Part shown: one piece after another, positions 7,795 through 17,649 of the stretch
Numbering within the stretch: position 1 is the stretch's first letter
Layout of the letters: every line of letters begins with the position of its first letter
NCBI RefSeq assembly: GCF_900117425.1
Contig: NZ_FPEH01000011.1
Coordinates: forward strand, 682,001 to 746,000
From: Novosphingobium sp. NDB2Meth1
GTDB taxonomy: Bacteria > Pseudomonadota > Alphaproteobacteria > Sphingomonadales > Sphingomonadaceae
Reading direction: 5' to 3'
DNA: 64,000 nt
Position numbers and translations under genes: made by a program
The notes under the pieces: model-generated
What the model was told of the DNA's origin: nothing
Databases searched by the model: none
What the model saw: only the letters and a program-made list of their open reading frames with translations

Positions 7795-8544
7795 TCAGCG
7801 CTTGACCTGGCACTTGAGCCCGCCGGCCTGCAGCTTCGCGCAGAGCGCGTTGGCGGCGGACAGATCGCCCGCGACGGCCTGAAGACGGAACACGGTGGCC
7901 ATGTCAGCCTTGCCCTCGATCACGCGGTGAGAGAGGCCATTGAGCGCATCGTGCGCGGTGACCAGCTTCGACCAGCCGGCTTCGGCGGAAGCGGCGGTCG
8001 AGAAGGCGCCGACTTGCACGCCCACACCCGAGGTGGGTGCGGCTGGTGCCGGAGCGGAAGCGGACGGCTTGGGGGCGGGCGCCGGTACGGGCGCGGGCGC
8101 ATTGCTGCCGGCAAGGGTGGCGACGGGCTTCTCGCCCTCGCTGACCTTGAAGCTGGCATCGCCGGTGCCCTGGAAGGTCTTGCCGCCCGGATCCTTGGGC
8201 GCGATCTTGTAAGGCTCCTTGCTCGCCTCGATCAGGCTGCCGTCGGCCGAAGCAGCGGGGCCGCCGCGGTGGGTAAACCAGTAGATGCCGCCGACGAGCG
8301 CGGCCAGCAGCAGCACCGCCAGCACACCGAAACCGATCATCCGGCTGTTGTCAGGCTCCGCGTCATCGAAATCGACATCGTCGGCGCTTTCAAGCCAGGG
8401 CAGACGTTCCTCGTCACCGAGCGCGAGACGATCATCCGGCGCGCTTTCGAACATCGCATCATGCGCCTCGTGCGCCGCGTGCTCCGCCGTCTCGCCCCAG
8501 CCCTGAAGCTGGCCCTCGTTCTCGTCCCCTGCGCCGGTAACCAT
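7795..8544 (-). CDS. SPOR-domain cell-envelope protein
   Basis: Bitopic inner-membrane protein of 249 residues: acidic cytoplasmic N-terminus (1-67), one membrane helix (about 69-90), a Pro/Ala-rich periplasmic linker and a C-terminal SPOR domain (about 173-249) starting GVGVQVGAFST. SPOR domains bind denuded septal glycan, so a role at the division site is likely. It lies 4 bp behind argS, a conserved alphaproteobacterial order. Confidence 0.88.
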   Translation of the reverse strand: MVTGAGDENEGQLQGWGETAEHAAHEAHDAMFESAPDDRLALGDEERLPWLESADDVDFDDAEPDNSRMIGFGVLAVLLLAALVGGIYWFTHRGGPAASADGSLIEASKEPYKIAPKDPGGKTFQGTGDASFKVSEGEKPVATLAGSNAPAPVPAPAPKPSASAPAPAAPTSGVGVQVGAFSTAASAEAGWSKLVTAHDALNGLSHRVIEGKADMATVFRLQAVAGDLSAANALCAKLQAGGLKCQVKR

Positions 8545-8548
8545 CGCG

Positions 8549-10309
8549 TCAAAGCTCCTCGGCGGCCTCCACCCCTAGTATGGCCAGCCCGTTCTTTACC
8601 ACTTGCCCGATTTGAAGGCCGAGGAAAAGACGCGCCGATGTCAGCGCTGCATCCTGTGCCACAATGAAGCGCTTGTCCGGGCGGTCATTCCCGACGTTCC
8701 AATAGGCATGGAAGCCCGCAGCGAGGTCGTAGAGGAAGAAGGCCACGCGGTGCGGCTCGCGCGCGGCGGCGGCCGCCTCGACAATCCGCGGGAACTGCGC
8801 GGCGAGCTTGATCAGGCCGAGTTCTTCCTCGCCCAGCAGGGCGACATGGTCTGCCGAGGGCGCAAAGCCTTCCGCCGCCGCCTTGCGCAAGGTCGAGCGG
8901 ATGCGGGCGTGCGCGTACTGCACGTAGAACACCGGGTTGTCCTTCGAGGCTTCGACCACCTTGTCGAAGTCGAAATCCATCTGCGCATCGGGCTTGCGGG
9001 TGAGCATGGTGAAGCGCACCACGTCCTTGCCGACCATCTCGACGACATCTGCGAGCGTGACGAAATTGCCCGCGCGCTTCGACATCTTGAACGGCTGGCC
9101 GCCCTTCATCAGCTGGACCATCTGGACGAGCTTGACCTCGAAGGGCTTCGGCGTGCCGCTGTCCGCACTGGTCAGCGCGGCGACGGCGGCCTTGATCCGC
9201 TTGACCGTGCCGGCATGGTCCGCGCCCCAGATATCGACGAGCGCATCGGCGGCCTGTGCCTTCTGGAAATGGTAGGCGAGGTCCGCGCCGAAATAGGTCC
9301 ATGCGCCGTTCGACTTCTTGATCGGGCGGTCCTGATCGTCGCCGAACTTCGTCGAGCGGAAGAGCGGGAGCGCGACCGGTTCCCAATCCTCGGGCGTCTT
9401 GCCCTTGGGGGCTTCGAGCTCGCCATCATAGACCAGATCATGCGCGCGCAGCCAGCTTTCCGCGGCGTCGACCTTGCCCGAGGCCTGCAGTTCGGCTTCG
9501 GACGAGAAGAGATCGTGGTGGATGCCGAGCGTGGCGAGGTCGTCGCGGATCATGTCCATCATCGCGGCGACGGCGCGGGTGCGGAAGAGGACGAGCCAGT
9601 CAGCTTCGGGCGCGGCGGCGTACTGGTTGCCGAACTCGGCGGCGAGCGCCTGCCCGACCGGCACGAGGTAGTCGCCCGGATAGAGCCCTTCGGGGATGGT
9701 GATCGCCTCGCCCAGCGCCTCGCGATACCGCATGTGGACCGAGCGGGCGAGCACATCGACCTGCGCGCCGGCGTCGTTGACATAATACTCGCGCGTCACG
9801 CGGTGCCCGGCAAATTCGAGCAGGCTGGCGAGGGCATCGCCGACCACGGCGCCGCGGCAGTGGCCCATGTGCATCGGGCCAGTGGGGTTGGCCGAGACGT
9901 ATTCGACGTTGACCATGGACCCACCGCCCATCGCGGAGCGGCCATAATCGCCCGCCTTGGTGGCGATCAGGTGCAGTTCGTTCAGCCACGCGCTGCCGGC
10001 CAGCCGCAGGTTGATGAAGCCCGGCCCGGCGATCTCGGCGGAGGCGACGCGGGGTTCCTTGGCGAGTTCCTCCACCAGCAGCGCGGCGAGTGCGCGCGGG
10101 TTGGTGCCGGCAGGCTTGGCGAGCACCATCGCCGCGTTGGTGGAGATATCGCCGTGGCTTGCCTCGCGCGGCGGCTCGCAGGTCACGCCGCTTCGCGCCA
10201 ACCCCTCCGGCAGCGATCCGGCGGCGACGAGCGCATCGAGCGCGCGGTCAATCACGCCGGCGAAATCGGCGAACAGGGGGAGAGCGGAAGCGTTTGCGGT
10301 CTCAGTCAT
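8549..10309 (-). CDS. argS: Arginyl-tRNA synthetase
   Basis: Class I synthetase charging tRNA-Arg. The HIGH-type motif is PTGPMHMGHCRG and the KMSKS-type motif is KMSKRAGN; a C-terminal DALR anticodon-binding domain follows. The start at 10309 (MTETANAS) is preferred; an in-frame start at 10345 would overrun the lipoprotein stop region. 586 residues is normal length. Confidence 0.96.
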   Translation of the reverse strand: MTETANASALPLFADFAGVIDRALDALVAAGSLPEGLARSGVTCEPPREASHGDISTNAAMVLAKPAGTNPRALAALLVEELAKEPRVASAEIAGPGFINLRLAGSAWLNELHLIATKAGDYGRSAMGGGSMVNVEYVSANPTGPMHMGHCRGAVVGDALASLLEFAGHRVTREYYVNDAGAQVDVLARSVHMRYREALGEAITIPEGLYPGDYLVPVGQALAAEFGNQYAAAPEADWLVLFRTRAVAAMMDMIRDDLATLGIHHDLFSSEAELQASGKVDAAESWLRAHDLVYDGELEAPKGKTPEDWEPVALPLFRSTKFGDDQDRPIKKSNGAWTYFGADLAYHFQKAQAADALVDIWGADHAGTVKRIKAAVAALTSADSGTPKPFEVKLVQMVQLMKGGQPFKMSKRAGNFVTLADVVEMVGKDVVRFTMLTRKPDAQMDFDFDKVVEASKDNPVFYVQYAHARIRSTLRKAAAEGFAPSADHVALLGEEELGLIKLAAQFPRIVEAAAAAREPHRVAFFLYDLAAGFHAYWNVGNDRPDKRFIVAQDAALTSARLFLGLQIGQVVKNGLAILGVEAAEEL

Positions 10310-10345
10310 GCCCGCGCCGTTAGCCGAAGCGGGATAGGCCCGCAA

Positions 10346-11032
10346 TCAACGCGTGGCGTTGTACTTCAGTTGATCGTCGGTCAGCTGGAAGCCGACCAAC
10401 TGCTCGAAGCTCGCCTTGGCGAGCGCGGCGCGGACTTCGGGCAGCGCGAGCGGATCGGTCGCGGCGTCGGCCTGGCCGGGCTTGCGCTTCTTGGTGAGGA
10501 GCTTGCGCACATTGGCAGGCAGCGTCGCCTCGTTGCGGTCCACGACCGAACCCGCGCGGCCCACGGCCTGCGCGCGTTCCTGACCATCGGCGAAATCGAG
10601 CGTGATCGTGCCGAGGCGCTTGGCGATCACGACATTGCCGCCGCGCATCACGGCGGAGAAGTAGGGCAGCGTCACCCGGCGCGCGCCGCGCGTGTCGGTA
10701 CGGCGGGCGAGAACGTCGAAGGTGACTGCGGTGTCGAGCTGGGTCGCGCCCTTGCTGTCGTCGCAGGTGCCGCGCAGATTGGTGATCGCGGCGGTGACGT
10801 CGATCGCACCAGCATCGCTGCGGCCGGGCGCGGAGAACAGCGTGATGTCGCCGGTCATTTCCGGGATCTCGACCAGCGGGCACGGGCTGCGCAGCGCCGT
10901 GACGCCGACACTGTCGTCCACCACCAGCTCGCCGCCGCCGCCCTTGCAGGCGCCGAGCATGCCCGCGAGGGCGAGCGCAGCCAGCGGAGCAAGGCGCCGG
11001 AACGTGGCTGGGCGGAAGGCGGACGAGGTCAT
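10346..11032 (-). CDS. Putative outer-membrane lipoprotein, function unknown
   Basis: 228 residues with a lipoprotein signal peptide: basic start, hydrophobic core and lipobox LGAC with Cys at about 29. The rest is a beta-rich domain (roughly 35-160) and a Lys/Ala-rich tail; no family motif is recognised with confidence. It lies directly upstream of argS on the same strand (36 bp gap), so it probably heads this operon. Confidence 0.7.
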   Translation of the reverse strand: MTSSAFRPATFRRLAPLAALALAGMLGACKGGGGELVVDDSVGVTALRSPCPLVEIPEMTGDITLFSAPGRSDAGAIDVTAAITNLRGTCDDSKGATQLDTAVTFDVLARRTDTRGARRVTLPYFSAVMRGGNVVIAKRLGTITLDFADGQERAQAVGRAGSVVDRNEATLPANVRKLLTKKRKPGQADAATDPLALPEVRAALAKASFEQLVGFQLTDDQLKYNATR

Positions 11033-11163
11033 TCAGGCATCCTTGGGCAACTTGAAGCGCATCCTCTAGCCACCGTGCCCCCTTGGTGCAATGCTGCATC
11101 CCCGGTCATGGTGCCTTCTTGGCGGGTTTGCGAGAGGCCGCCCGCCTGCTAAGGTCGCTTGCG

Positions 11164-12144
11164 ATGACCACCACCGTTTCCGCTTCGCCCGATGCCCCCA
11201 CCGCAGCGCTTGCCCCGCTCAAGCTGCTGATCGCCGCCCCGCGCGGCTTCTGCGCCGGGGTCGACCGCGCGATCGAGATCGTCGAGCGCGCGCTGGACCG
11301 CTATGGCCAGCCGGTGTTCGTGCGGCACGAGATCGTGCACAACCGCTATGTGGTCGATGGCCTCAAGGAAAAGGGCGCGATCTTCGTCGAGGAGCTCGAT
11401 GAAGTGCCCGATGGCTCGCCGGTGGTGTTTTCCGCCCATGGCGTGCCCAAGACGATCCCTGCGACCGCCACCGAGCGCGGGCTCGACTGGCTCGATGCGA
11501 CTTGCCCGCTGGTGAGCAAGGTGCACCGCCAGGCCGAACGTCATGTCGAGGCCGGGCGGCATATCCTGTTCGTGGGCCACAAGGGCCATCCGGAAGTGAT
11601 CGGCACGATGGGCCAGGTGCCGGACGGCGCGATCACGCTGGTCGAGACGCTGGAAGACGTGGCTGCGCTCGCCTTTCCGGAGGGCACTCCGCTCGCATTC
11701 CTTACCCAGACGACGCTTTCGGTCGACGACACGCGCGAGATCGTGGCGGCCTTGCGCGCGCGGTTCCCAGAGATCAGTGGCCCGCGAGCAGAGGATATCT
11801 GCTACGCGACGTCCAACCGGCAGGCCGCGGTCAAGGCGATTGCCGAGCGCTGCGACCTGCTGCTGGTGATCGGTGCGCCGAACAGCTCCAATTCGCTCCG
11901 CCTCGTCGAAGTGGCCGAGCGCGAGGGCACCAAGGCCCGGCTGATCCAGCGCAGCAGCGAGATTGATCCCGCATGGCTTGAGGGCGTCGAGACGCTGGGC
12001 CTCACCGCCGGGGCCTCCGCGCCCGAAGTGTTGGTGCGTGAAGTGATCGACCGCTTGCGCGAATGGCGCGCGGTGGAGGAAGAGACCGTGACAACCACGG
12101 TCGAGAAGATGGTGTTCAAGCTGCCCCGCCAGCTTACCGAGTAA
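11164..12144 (+). CDS. ispH: 4-hydroxy-3-methylbut-2-enyl diphosphate reductase
   Basis: Last enzyme of the MEP isoprenoid pathway, an iron-sulfur protein giving IPP and DMAPP. The three cluster cysteines are Cys30 (RGFCAGVD), Cys114 (DATCPLV) and Cys213 ([11 protein letters not shown]); [10 protein letters not shown] and [10 protein letters not shown] are also typical. The ATG at 11164 is chosen because the upstream extension (from 11083) is unrelated to the family. First gene of ispH-thrB-rnhA. Confidence 0.96.
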   Translation: MTTTVSASPDAPTAALAPLKLLIAAPRGFCAGVDRAIEIVERALDRYGQPVFVRHEIVHNRYVVDGLKEKGAIFVEELDEVPDGSPVVFSAHGVPKTIPATATERGLDWLDATCPLVSKVHRQAERHVEAGRHILFVGHKGHPEVIGTMGQVPDGAITLVETLEDVAALAFPEGTPLAFLTQTTLSVDDTREIVAALRARFPEISGPRAEDICYATSNRQAAVKAIAERCDLLLVIGAPNSSNSLRLVEVAEREGTKARLIQRSSEIDPAWLEGVETLGLTAGASAPEVLVREVIDRLREWRAVEEETVTTTVEKMVFKLPRQLTE

Positions 12145-12154
12145 GCCGGGAATC

Positions 12155-13135
12155 ATGGCCGTCTACACCCACCTCGGCGCGGAGGAGATGTCCGCGCTGA
12201 TCGCGCGTTTCGACGTGGGCACGCTGGTTTCCGCGAAGGGCATTGCCGAGGGCGTATCCAACAGCAACTGGTTGCTCGAAACCACGGGCAAGGATGGCGC
12301 GAGCGCGCGGTTCATCCTGACGATGTACGAATTTCGCATCGAGCTGGAGGACCTGCCCTACTTCCTCTCGCTGCTCGATCATCTGGCCGCCAAGGGCTGC
12401 CCGGTGCCGCGCACGATCCATGACCGCGAGGGCAATCTCTTCGTCAGCGAGTACGGCCCGAACGGGGACAAGGCACTGGCGCTGATCGAGTATCTGCCGG
12501 GGGTTTCGGTGAGTACGCCGACGGCCGGGCAGGCGCGCGCGGTGGGGGCCGAGCTGGCGCGGCTGCATCTGGCGGCGGCGGATTTTCCGGCCAGCCGCGC
12601 CAATGGCATGGGCGTGGCGGAATGGCAGCGGCTGGCGGCGGCGTGCGGGCCGGAGGGGCTGGCGCGGATCAATCCCGAACTAGCGGAAATTGTCGCCAGC
12701 GAGCTGCCGCGCCTTGCGGCAAGCTGGCCCGCAGACCTGCCCGCCGGCGTGATCCATGCCGACTTGTTTCCGGACAATGTGCTGATGCTGGGCGACAAGG
12801 TCACCGGCCTGATCGACTTCTACTTCGCCTGCAACGACCTGATTGCCTACGATCTTGCCGTGACTCATGTCGCGTGGTGCTTCGACAAGAACGATGCGTT
12901 CCAGCCCGATGTCTCGCAGGCTTTGATCGAGGGCTATGAAAGCGTGCGCCCGCTTTCGGCGGAAGAACGCGCCGCGCTGCCGCTGCTGGGGCAAGGCGCG
13001 GCGATGCGCTTTGCGATGAGCCGCGCGTGGGACTGGCTGAACACGCCGGCGGATGCGCTCGTGACGCCGAAGGACCCGATGGGTCCGGCGCGGCGGCTGG
13101 GCTTCTACAAGGCCAACCCGCAGGTCTTCGCATGA
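12155..13135 (+). CDS. thrB: Homoserine kinase (APH-fold type)
   Basis: Phosphorylates homoserine in threonine synthesis. This is the aminoglycoside-phosphotransferase-fold form used by alphaproteobacteria, not the GHMP form. The catalytic loop [12 protein letters not shown] and the metal-binding GLIDFYFAC segment are present. The gene is 10 bp behind ispH and its stop overlaps the rnhA start (ATGA). Confidence 0.93.
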   Translation: MAVYTHLGAEEMSALIARFDVGTLVSAKGIAEGVSNSNWLLETTGKDGASARFILTMYEFRIELEDLPYFLSLLDHLAAKGCPVPRTIHDREGNLFVSEYGPNGDKALALIEYLPGVSVSTPTAGQARAVGAELARLHLAAADFPASRANGMGVAEWQRLAAACGPEGLARINPELAEIVASELPRLAASWPADLPAGVIHADLFPDNVLMLGDKVTGLIDFYFACNDLIAYDLAVTHVAWCFDKNDAFQPDVSQALIEGYESVRPLSAEERAALPLLGQGAAMRFAMSRAWDWLNTPADALVTPKDPMGPARRLGFYKANPQVFA

Positions 13136-13563
13136 AGCATGTGCAGATCTTCACCGACGGCGCGTGCAAGGGCAATCCCGGCAAGGGCGGCTGGGGCGCA
13201 CTGCTGCGGATGGGCGAGGCGGAGAAGGAACTTTCGGGCAGCGAGCGCGAGACGACCAACAACCGCATGGAACTGATGGCCGCGATCAAGGGGCTGGAGG
13301 CGCTGAAGGCACCCTGCCAGGTCACGCTCCATACCGACAGCCGCTACGTGCTCGACGGAATCACCAAATGGGTGTTCGGCTGGCAGAAGAAGGGCTGGAA
13401 GACGGCCGATAACAAGCCGGTCAAGAACGAGGACTTGTGGCGCGCGCTGCTGGCCGCGGCCCGCCCGCACAAGATTGAATGGGTGTGGGTGAAAGGCCAC
13501 GACGGCCACCCCGAAAACGAGCGTGTGGACAAGCTCGCAAGCGACGCGGCGATCGCGGCCTGA
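13132..13563 (+). CDS. rnhA: Ribonuclease HI
   Basis: Degrades RNA in RNA-DNA hybrids. All four acidic catalytic residues are visible: Asp9 (FTDGACKGN), Glu47 (RMELMAA), Asp69 (HTDSRYV) and the Asp of ERVDKLA near residue 133. The ATG at 13132 overlaps the thrB stop; 143 residues is the usual length. Confidence 0.96.
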   Translation: MKHVQIFTDGACKGNPGKGGWGALLRMGEAEKELSGSERETTNNRMELMAAIKGLEALKAPCQVTLHTDSRYVLDGITKWVFGWQKKGWKTADNKPVKNEDLWRALLAAARPHKIEWVWVKGHDGHPENERVDKLASDAAIAA

Positions 13564-13587
13564 CCCTGCGATCAGAGGCCGCGTCGA

Positions 13588-13773
13588 TCAATCGTCGGTG
13601 GTGGTGTCGACCACTTCGGCGCCGGGGCCGTTCTTGAGCACCGACTCGATGGCGTTCTTCGCGCTGGCCTTCGACTTGTAGCCTTCGGTCCAGAAAATCG
13701 TCTCGGCATTGTGGCAGAAATAGGCGACGAACTCGCCCGCCTTGTTCTTCCGGATCTCGAAACGGTGCGCCAT
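13588..13773 (-). CDS. DUF1508/YegP-like small protein
   Basis: 61 residues forming one DUF1508 unit: FEIRKNKAGEFVAYF, then a TEGYKSKASAKNAIESV helix. Family proteins are small single- or double-unit domains of unknown function found across proteobacteria. It converges on rnhA and is monocistronic. Confidence 0.8.
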   Translation of the reverse strand: MAHRFEIRKNKAGEFVAYFCHNAETIFWTEGYKSKASAKNAIESVLKNGPGAEVVDTTTDD

Positions 13774-13851
13774 CGGATTAACCCTCCCTGGTAAATCTAC
13801 CTAAACGCTCTTTACCACGCGGTGACCTTGTTGGGAGTCCGAATTGCGCCG

Positions 13852-14967
13852 CTAAGCGCGAAACCGGGCGGGCGCGTAGATCTCCGCAGCGATCGATGCG
13901 GTCATCGCATCGCGCGGGAGGCCGAGCAGCAGCTGCGCGCCGAGGCGGGCGGCGGCGGGTGCGGTCTGGATGCCGAAGCCGCCCTGCCCGGCAAACCAGA
14001 ACAGGCCTTCGCGCGCGGGATCGAAGCCGTAGACCGGCAGGCGATCGGGCGAGAAGCTGCGCAGGCCCGCCCAGCGGCGCTCCAGCGCGCGGATGTTCCA
14101 GTCGACCGCCTGCTCCATCCGGTCGATTGCCATGGCGATATCGAGTTCTTCCGGCGCGGCATCGCGGGGCACGTCGGGTGTCTCGTCGTGCGGGGAGAGC
14201 CAGAGCCGGTCGCCTTGGGGGCGGAAATAGAAATCCTCGTCGAAGCTGAGGGTCAGCGGCAGCGTTGCAGGCGGCGGGGGATCGATGCGCAGCTGCACCA
14301 TCGAGCGCCGCATCGGCTGGATGCCCAAGGGTGCGGCACCGGCCAGCTGCGCTACCGGATCGGCCCAGGCCCCTGCGGCATTGACCAGCAAGGCGGCGCG
14401 TGCGCTGCCCGGTCCGGCGGCGCCGTTCCATGAGAGCGTCCACTCGCCGCCGCTGCGCTCCGCGCTGTCGAGCCGCGCGCGAACCCTGAGAACGCTGCCG
14501 ATCCTGCGCGCGGCGGCGAGGTAGTGCTGGTGCATCGCGGCGACGTCGATGTCCGCGCATTCGGGTTCCCATGCGCCGATGATCCATTCGGGGCGCAGCC
14601 CGGGCACGATCTGCTCGAGCCGCTCGCGCCCGATCAGCTCGATCCGCGCGCCGGCCTCGAGGAATTCCGCGACGAAGGCTTCGGCCTTGGCGCGGTGGTC
14701 CTCGCGCCCGATGTGGAGGCCGCCGCGCGGGCTGAGGAAGCCGTGCTCCGCCAGCCAGTCGCCCGATGCTGCGGTGAGCGGATAGATCTTCGGCCCGCCG
14801 ATAGTCTCATGCCAGAACGCGGCGGAGCGGCCGGTGGTGTGGTAGCCGGGGGTATCCTCGGCCTCGATCAGCAGAACGCGGGCGTGGGGGGCGCATTCGG
14901 CGGCGAGGCTGGAGCCCGCCATCCCTGCGCCGACAATGGCGACGTCGAACGTTTCGAGAGCACTCAC
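13852..14967 (-). CDS. FAD-dependent oxidoreductase (DAO family, D-amino-acid/D-arginine dehydrogenase-like)
   Basis: 371 residues with an N-terminal Rossmann fingerprint (AIVGAGMAGSSLA), the YHTTGRSAAFW segment typical of DauA-like D-arginine dehydrogenases, and a C-terminal FAD-contact segment GQGGFGIQTAPA. It probably oxidises a D-amino acid or similar amine and passes electrons to the chain rather than to oxygen; the substrate is inferred only from family resemblance. It lies 6 bp behind the hydrolase gene, so the two are likely co-transcribed. Confidence 0.75.
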   Translation of the reverse strand: MSALETFDVAIVGAGMAGSSLAAECAPHARVLLIEAEDTPGYHTTGRSAAFWHETIGGPKIYPLTAASGDWLAEHGFLSPRGGLHIGREDHRAKAEAFVAEFLEAGARIELIGRERLEQIVPGLRPEWIIGAWEPECADIDVAAMHQHYLAAARRIGSVLRVRARLDSAERSGGEWTLSWNGAAGPGSARAALLVNAAGAWADPVAQLAGAAPLGIQPMRRSMVQLRIDPPPPATLPLTLSFDEDFYFRPQGDRLWLSPHDETPDVPRDAAPEELDIAMAIDRMEQAVDWNIRALERRWAGLRSFSPDRLPVYGFDPAREGLFWFAGQGGFGIQTAPAAARLGAQLLLGLPRDAMTASIAAEIYAPARFRA

Positions 14968-14973
14968 CCGTGA

Positions 14974-15942
14974 TTACCCCGCCCTGGCCGGGACGGCGCG
15001 GTCGAGGAAGCTGGTGATCGCGGCCATGACCTGTCGGCGCACGGGATCGGCTTCGCGCAGCAGTTCGTGGCGCGCCTCGGGGCCCCATGCGACGAGTTCG
15101 CCGCGCGGCAGGCGCTCGGCGGCCCGCTCGATGGCGGGCCACGAAACCAGCGCATCCCTCCTCGCGGCGAGCAGCAGCACCGGTGGAACCACCGCTTCGA
15201 GCACGCCGGGCGCGCGCAGGCTCTCGATCGAGGCGGCGGCGCGCTCGACCCAGCGCCAGCTGGCGGGGCCAATGTCCAGTTCGGGCCGCGCGGCGCGCCA
15301 CCACAGCTCATCCGAATAGCGTTCCAGATCGTGGGTGAGGAGGGTCATGCGCTCGTCGCTTGCCGAACCGGGCTTCTCGCTCGATTCCCAGGCCATGCGT
15401 TCGGGGTTACCGATCAGGCACATCAGCTTTCCATAAACATGCTGAACAAACTGCGGAATCGCGGTGACGAATCCGAGCATCGGGGCGCTGAGCACGACCG
15501 CATCGGGACTGGCCGCGCCTTCCGCCACGCCGCGCAGCACGAGGTGCCCGCCCATCGAATGCCCGGCCAGAACGTGCGGTCCGGGCGTCGTTCGCACCCA
15601 GTCTGCCCACAGCGCGCCAAGATCGGCAATCCAGATCGAGAAGTCGGCGATATGGCCCACGATGGGGTTTGCGGTCATGCGGCCCGAAGCGCCCTGCCCG
15701 CGCCAGTCGGCGGCGCTGACATGCCATCCGGCATTGGCCCATTCCACCAATGATTCCAGATACTTCTCGTAGAAATCGGCGCGTCCGGGCATGAACAGGA
15801 TGGAGCCGCGCGGGCGCACTCCGGCGGGCGGATCAATGGCGATGCGGCGGATCTCGTGGCCATCGGGCAGCGCCCAGCGCCACTCGCGCGCCGAGGCGGG
15901 AATCGATCGCCGCGTATCGCCACTTGCCAAGCCTGCGTTCAC
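14974..15942 (-). CDS. Alpha/beta hydrolase, lysophospholipase (PldB)-like
   Basis: Serine hydrolase of 322 residues with the nucleophile elbow GHSMGGH, an ADWRGQGASG segment and a C-terminal His in RHELLRE. This pattern matches the lysophospholipase L2/monoglyceride lipase group. The GTG at 15942 is preferred over a TTG at 15981 because AGGAG lies 7 bases upstream of it. It is divergent from the cpa pilus operon. Confidence 0.78.
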   Translation of the reverse strand: MNAGLASGDTRRSIPASAREWRWALPDGHEIRRIAIDPPAGVRPRGSILFMPGRADFYEKYLESLVEWANAGWHVSAADWRGQGASGRMTANPIVGHIADFSIWIADLGALWADWVRTTPGPHVLAGHSMGGHLVLRGVAEGAASPDAVVLSAPMLGFVTAIPQFVQHVYGKLMCLIGNPERMAWESSEKPGSASDERMTLLTHDLERYSDELWWRAARPELDIGPASWRWVERAAASIESLRAPGVLEAVVPPVLLLAARRDALVSWPAIERAAERLPRGELVAWGPEARHELLREADPVRRQVMAAITSFLDRAVPARAG

Positions 15943-16008
15943 GCCACAACTCCTGTCACGATACCTTGAACGCGTCCGCAAATGCGCGGAATTGCGGCGC
16001 CCGTTTGG

Positions 16009-16022
16009 TTACCGTTTGGTAA
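16009..16022. promoter_or_regulatory. Inverted and direct repeat upstream of the pilus operon
   Basis: TTACC-GTTT-GGTAA is an exact inverted repeat, and CCGTTTGGT occurs twice in direct orientation (16001-16009 and 16012-16020, one helical turn apart). It lies just before cpaA in the divergent promoter region with the hydrolase gene, so it may be an operator for either. Confidence 0.4.
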
Positions 16023-16035
16023 GTGATTGTCCCGT

Positions 16036-16536
16036 ATGAGACCACTCATGCAGGGAACTCACATCGTTTACGGACTGGTCGGGGCCTTGGCAATCGCGCT
16101 GACGATTGCCGCGATCACCGATATCCGCCGCCGCCAGATCGACAACTGGCTGAACGCCGCGATCGCGCTGGGCGCACCGCTGTTCTGGTGGGCGTCCGCC
16201 CTCCCGCTTTGGCCGGGTGTCGCGCTGCAGCTGGGGCTCGCCGTGGTTACTTTCTTCGCGCTGGCCGGCCTTTTCGCGCTGAAGGCGATGGGTGGCGGCG
16301 ACGTGAAGCTGCTCACCGCACTGGCACTGTGGATGCCCGCGCTGCTGTTCCTCAAGCTGCTGGTCATCATGGCGCTCGCAGGCGGCGTGCTGACGATCAC
16401 GATGGGCATGTGGCACATCGCCCGGCGCCAGAAGGACAAGCTCAAGATTCCCTACGGCATCGCCATCGCGACCGCCGGGCTCTGGATCATCACGACAACC
16501 GATTGGACCGCAGTTCACGCTCCTTTGGCGGGCTGA
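16036..16536 (+). CDS. cpaA: Prepilin peptidase CpaA (A24 family)
   Basis: Inner-membrane aspartyl peptidase that cuts Flp prepilin and pseudopilins. About 166 residues, polytopic, with the two catalytic aspartates in AAITDIRRRQID and GGGDVKLL (GxGD-type). It lacks the methylase domain of PilD, as CpaA/TadV proteins do. ATG codons at 16036 and 16048 are both possible; neither has a strong Shine-Dalgarno. It begins the cpa/tad run. Confidence 0.87.
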   Translation: MRPLMQGTHIVYGLVGALAIALTIAAITDIRRRQIDNWLNAAIALGAPLFWWASALPLWPGVALQLGLAVVTFFALAGLFALKAMGGGDVKLLTALALWMPALLFLKLLVIMALAGGVLTITMGMWHIARRQKDKLKIPYGIAIATAGLWIITTTDWTAVHAPLAG

Positions 16537-16543
16537 CGCTATC

Positions 16544-16551
16544 TTAACCAT
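16544..16551 (+). promoter_or_regulatory. CtrA half-site-like element upstream of cpaB
   Basis: TTAACCAT, the half-site form known for the alphaproteobacterial cell-cycle regulator CtrA, lies 45 bp before cpaB. CtrA controls pilus genes in Caulobacter. Only a single half-site is seen, so support is weak. Confidence 0.3.
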
Positions 16552-16595
16552 TTTGCCCGAAACAGGCGGGCAGAACTAACGGCAGGATTGAAGCC

Positions 16596-17648
16596 ATGGA
16601 CAGGAAGAAGCTGTTGCTGCTGGTGGGGGCGCTGATCGTGGCGATCGGTACGGCCTTTGCTGCCAGAAGCATGTTTGCGGGCGCCGCATCGCCGCAAGCA
16701 GCGGCCGCCGCGAAGGTGCAGATGGGCGCCAAGGTGCTCGTCGCCAACCGCGCGCTTCCCGCCGGCACGATCATCACGGCCGACGCCATGGGCTATCAGC
16801 CCTGGCCGAAGGACCTTGTCCAGGACGTCTACTTCACCGAAGACAAGACCGACATGTCGAAGCTGCTCGGCACGGTCGTACGCCATCCGATCACGGCGGG
16901 CGAACCGGTGACGCAGGGCAGCCTCGTGGCTCCCGGCGACCGCGGCTTCCTTGCCGCCGCACTCGGGCCGGGCATGCGCGCGGTCACCATTCCGGTGAGC
17001 GCGCGTACCGCCGTTGCGGGCTTTGTCTTCCCCGGTGACCACATCGACCTCGTGCTCACCCAGTCGGTGAAGGGCGTGGGCCAGACGCTCAAGACCGCCG
17101 AGACGATCCTCAAGAACCTGCGCGTGCTCGCCACCGACCAGTCGACCGAGCAGGAGCAGATCGAGGGCAAGACCCGCGTGCGCACCTACAGCACCGTCAC
17201 GGTCGAAGCCACGCCCAAGATCGCCGAGAAGATCGCGGTGGCGCAGACCATCGGCACGATTTCGCTCTCGCTGCGTTCGCTGGCCGACAACACGAGCGAA
17301 CTCGAACAGGCGCTCGCCAGCGGTCAGATCAAGATCCCCGCGGGCGCCAGCAAGGCCGAAGAGGAGCGCATCCTCAAGCAGGCGGTCACCAAGCCGATCG
17401 AGGCCGATGGCAACAGCTATGTCTCCGGCGGCGATGTCTCGCGCTTCCAGCCGAAGAAGGTGACCGATCCGGCTGCCGCCGCGCAGGCGGTGGCCAAGGC
17501 GATCTCCTCCTTTGGTCAGCGGCCCATGCCGATGCCCGGCACCGGCGGTTCGATGACGGATGCCGCCCGCGCCATGTTCTTCCCCGGTCCGGTGGTCCGT
17601 GTGACCCGTGGTCGCGACACCACCGAAGTCAAAGTGGGAGCGAAGTGA
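16596..17648 (+). CDS. cpaB: Flp pilus assembly protein CpaB (RcpC)
   Basis: 350 residues with an N-terminal membrane anchor (about 5-22), an SAF domain (KVLVANRALPAGTIITADAM, about 45-110) and the RcpC/CpaB region with GDHIDLVLT. It is a periplasmic partner of the secretin in Tad/Flp pilus systems. The Ala/Gly-rich C-terminal part is less conserved. One base separates its stop from the first candidate cpaC start. Confidence 0.9.
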   Translation: MDRKKLLLLVGALIVAIGTAFAARSMFAGAASPQAAAAAKVQMGAKVLVANRALPAGTIITADAMGYQPWPKDLVQDVYFTEDKTDMSKLLGTVVRHPITAGEPVTQGSLVAPGDRGFLAAALGPGMRAVTIPVSARTAVAGFVFPGDHIDLVLTQSVKGVGQTLKTAETILKNLRVLATDQSTEQEQIEGKTRVRTYSTVTVEATPKIAEKIAVAQTIGTISLSLRSLADNTSELEQALASGQIKIPAGASKAEEERILKQAVTKPIEADGNSYVSGGDVSRFQPKKVTDPAAAAQAVAKAISSFGQRPMPMPGTGGSMTDAARAMFFPGPVVRVTRGRDTTEVKVGAK

Positions 17649-17649
17649 G

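Noticed and set aside
8603..11152. 849-residue open frame on the plus strand opposite argS
   Set aside because: It is antisense to argS, whose HIGH and KMSKS motifs are intact. Its composition is Arg/Gly/His-rich, as expected for a GC-rich shadow frame.
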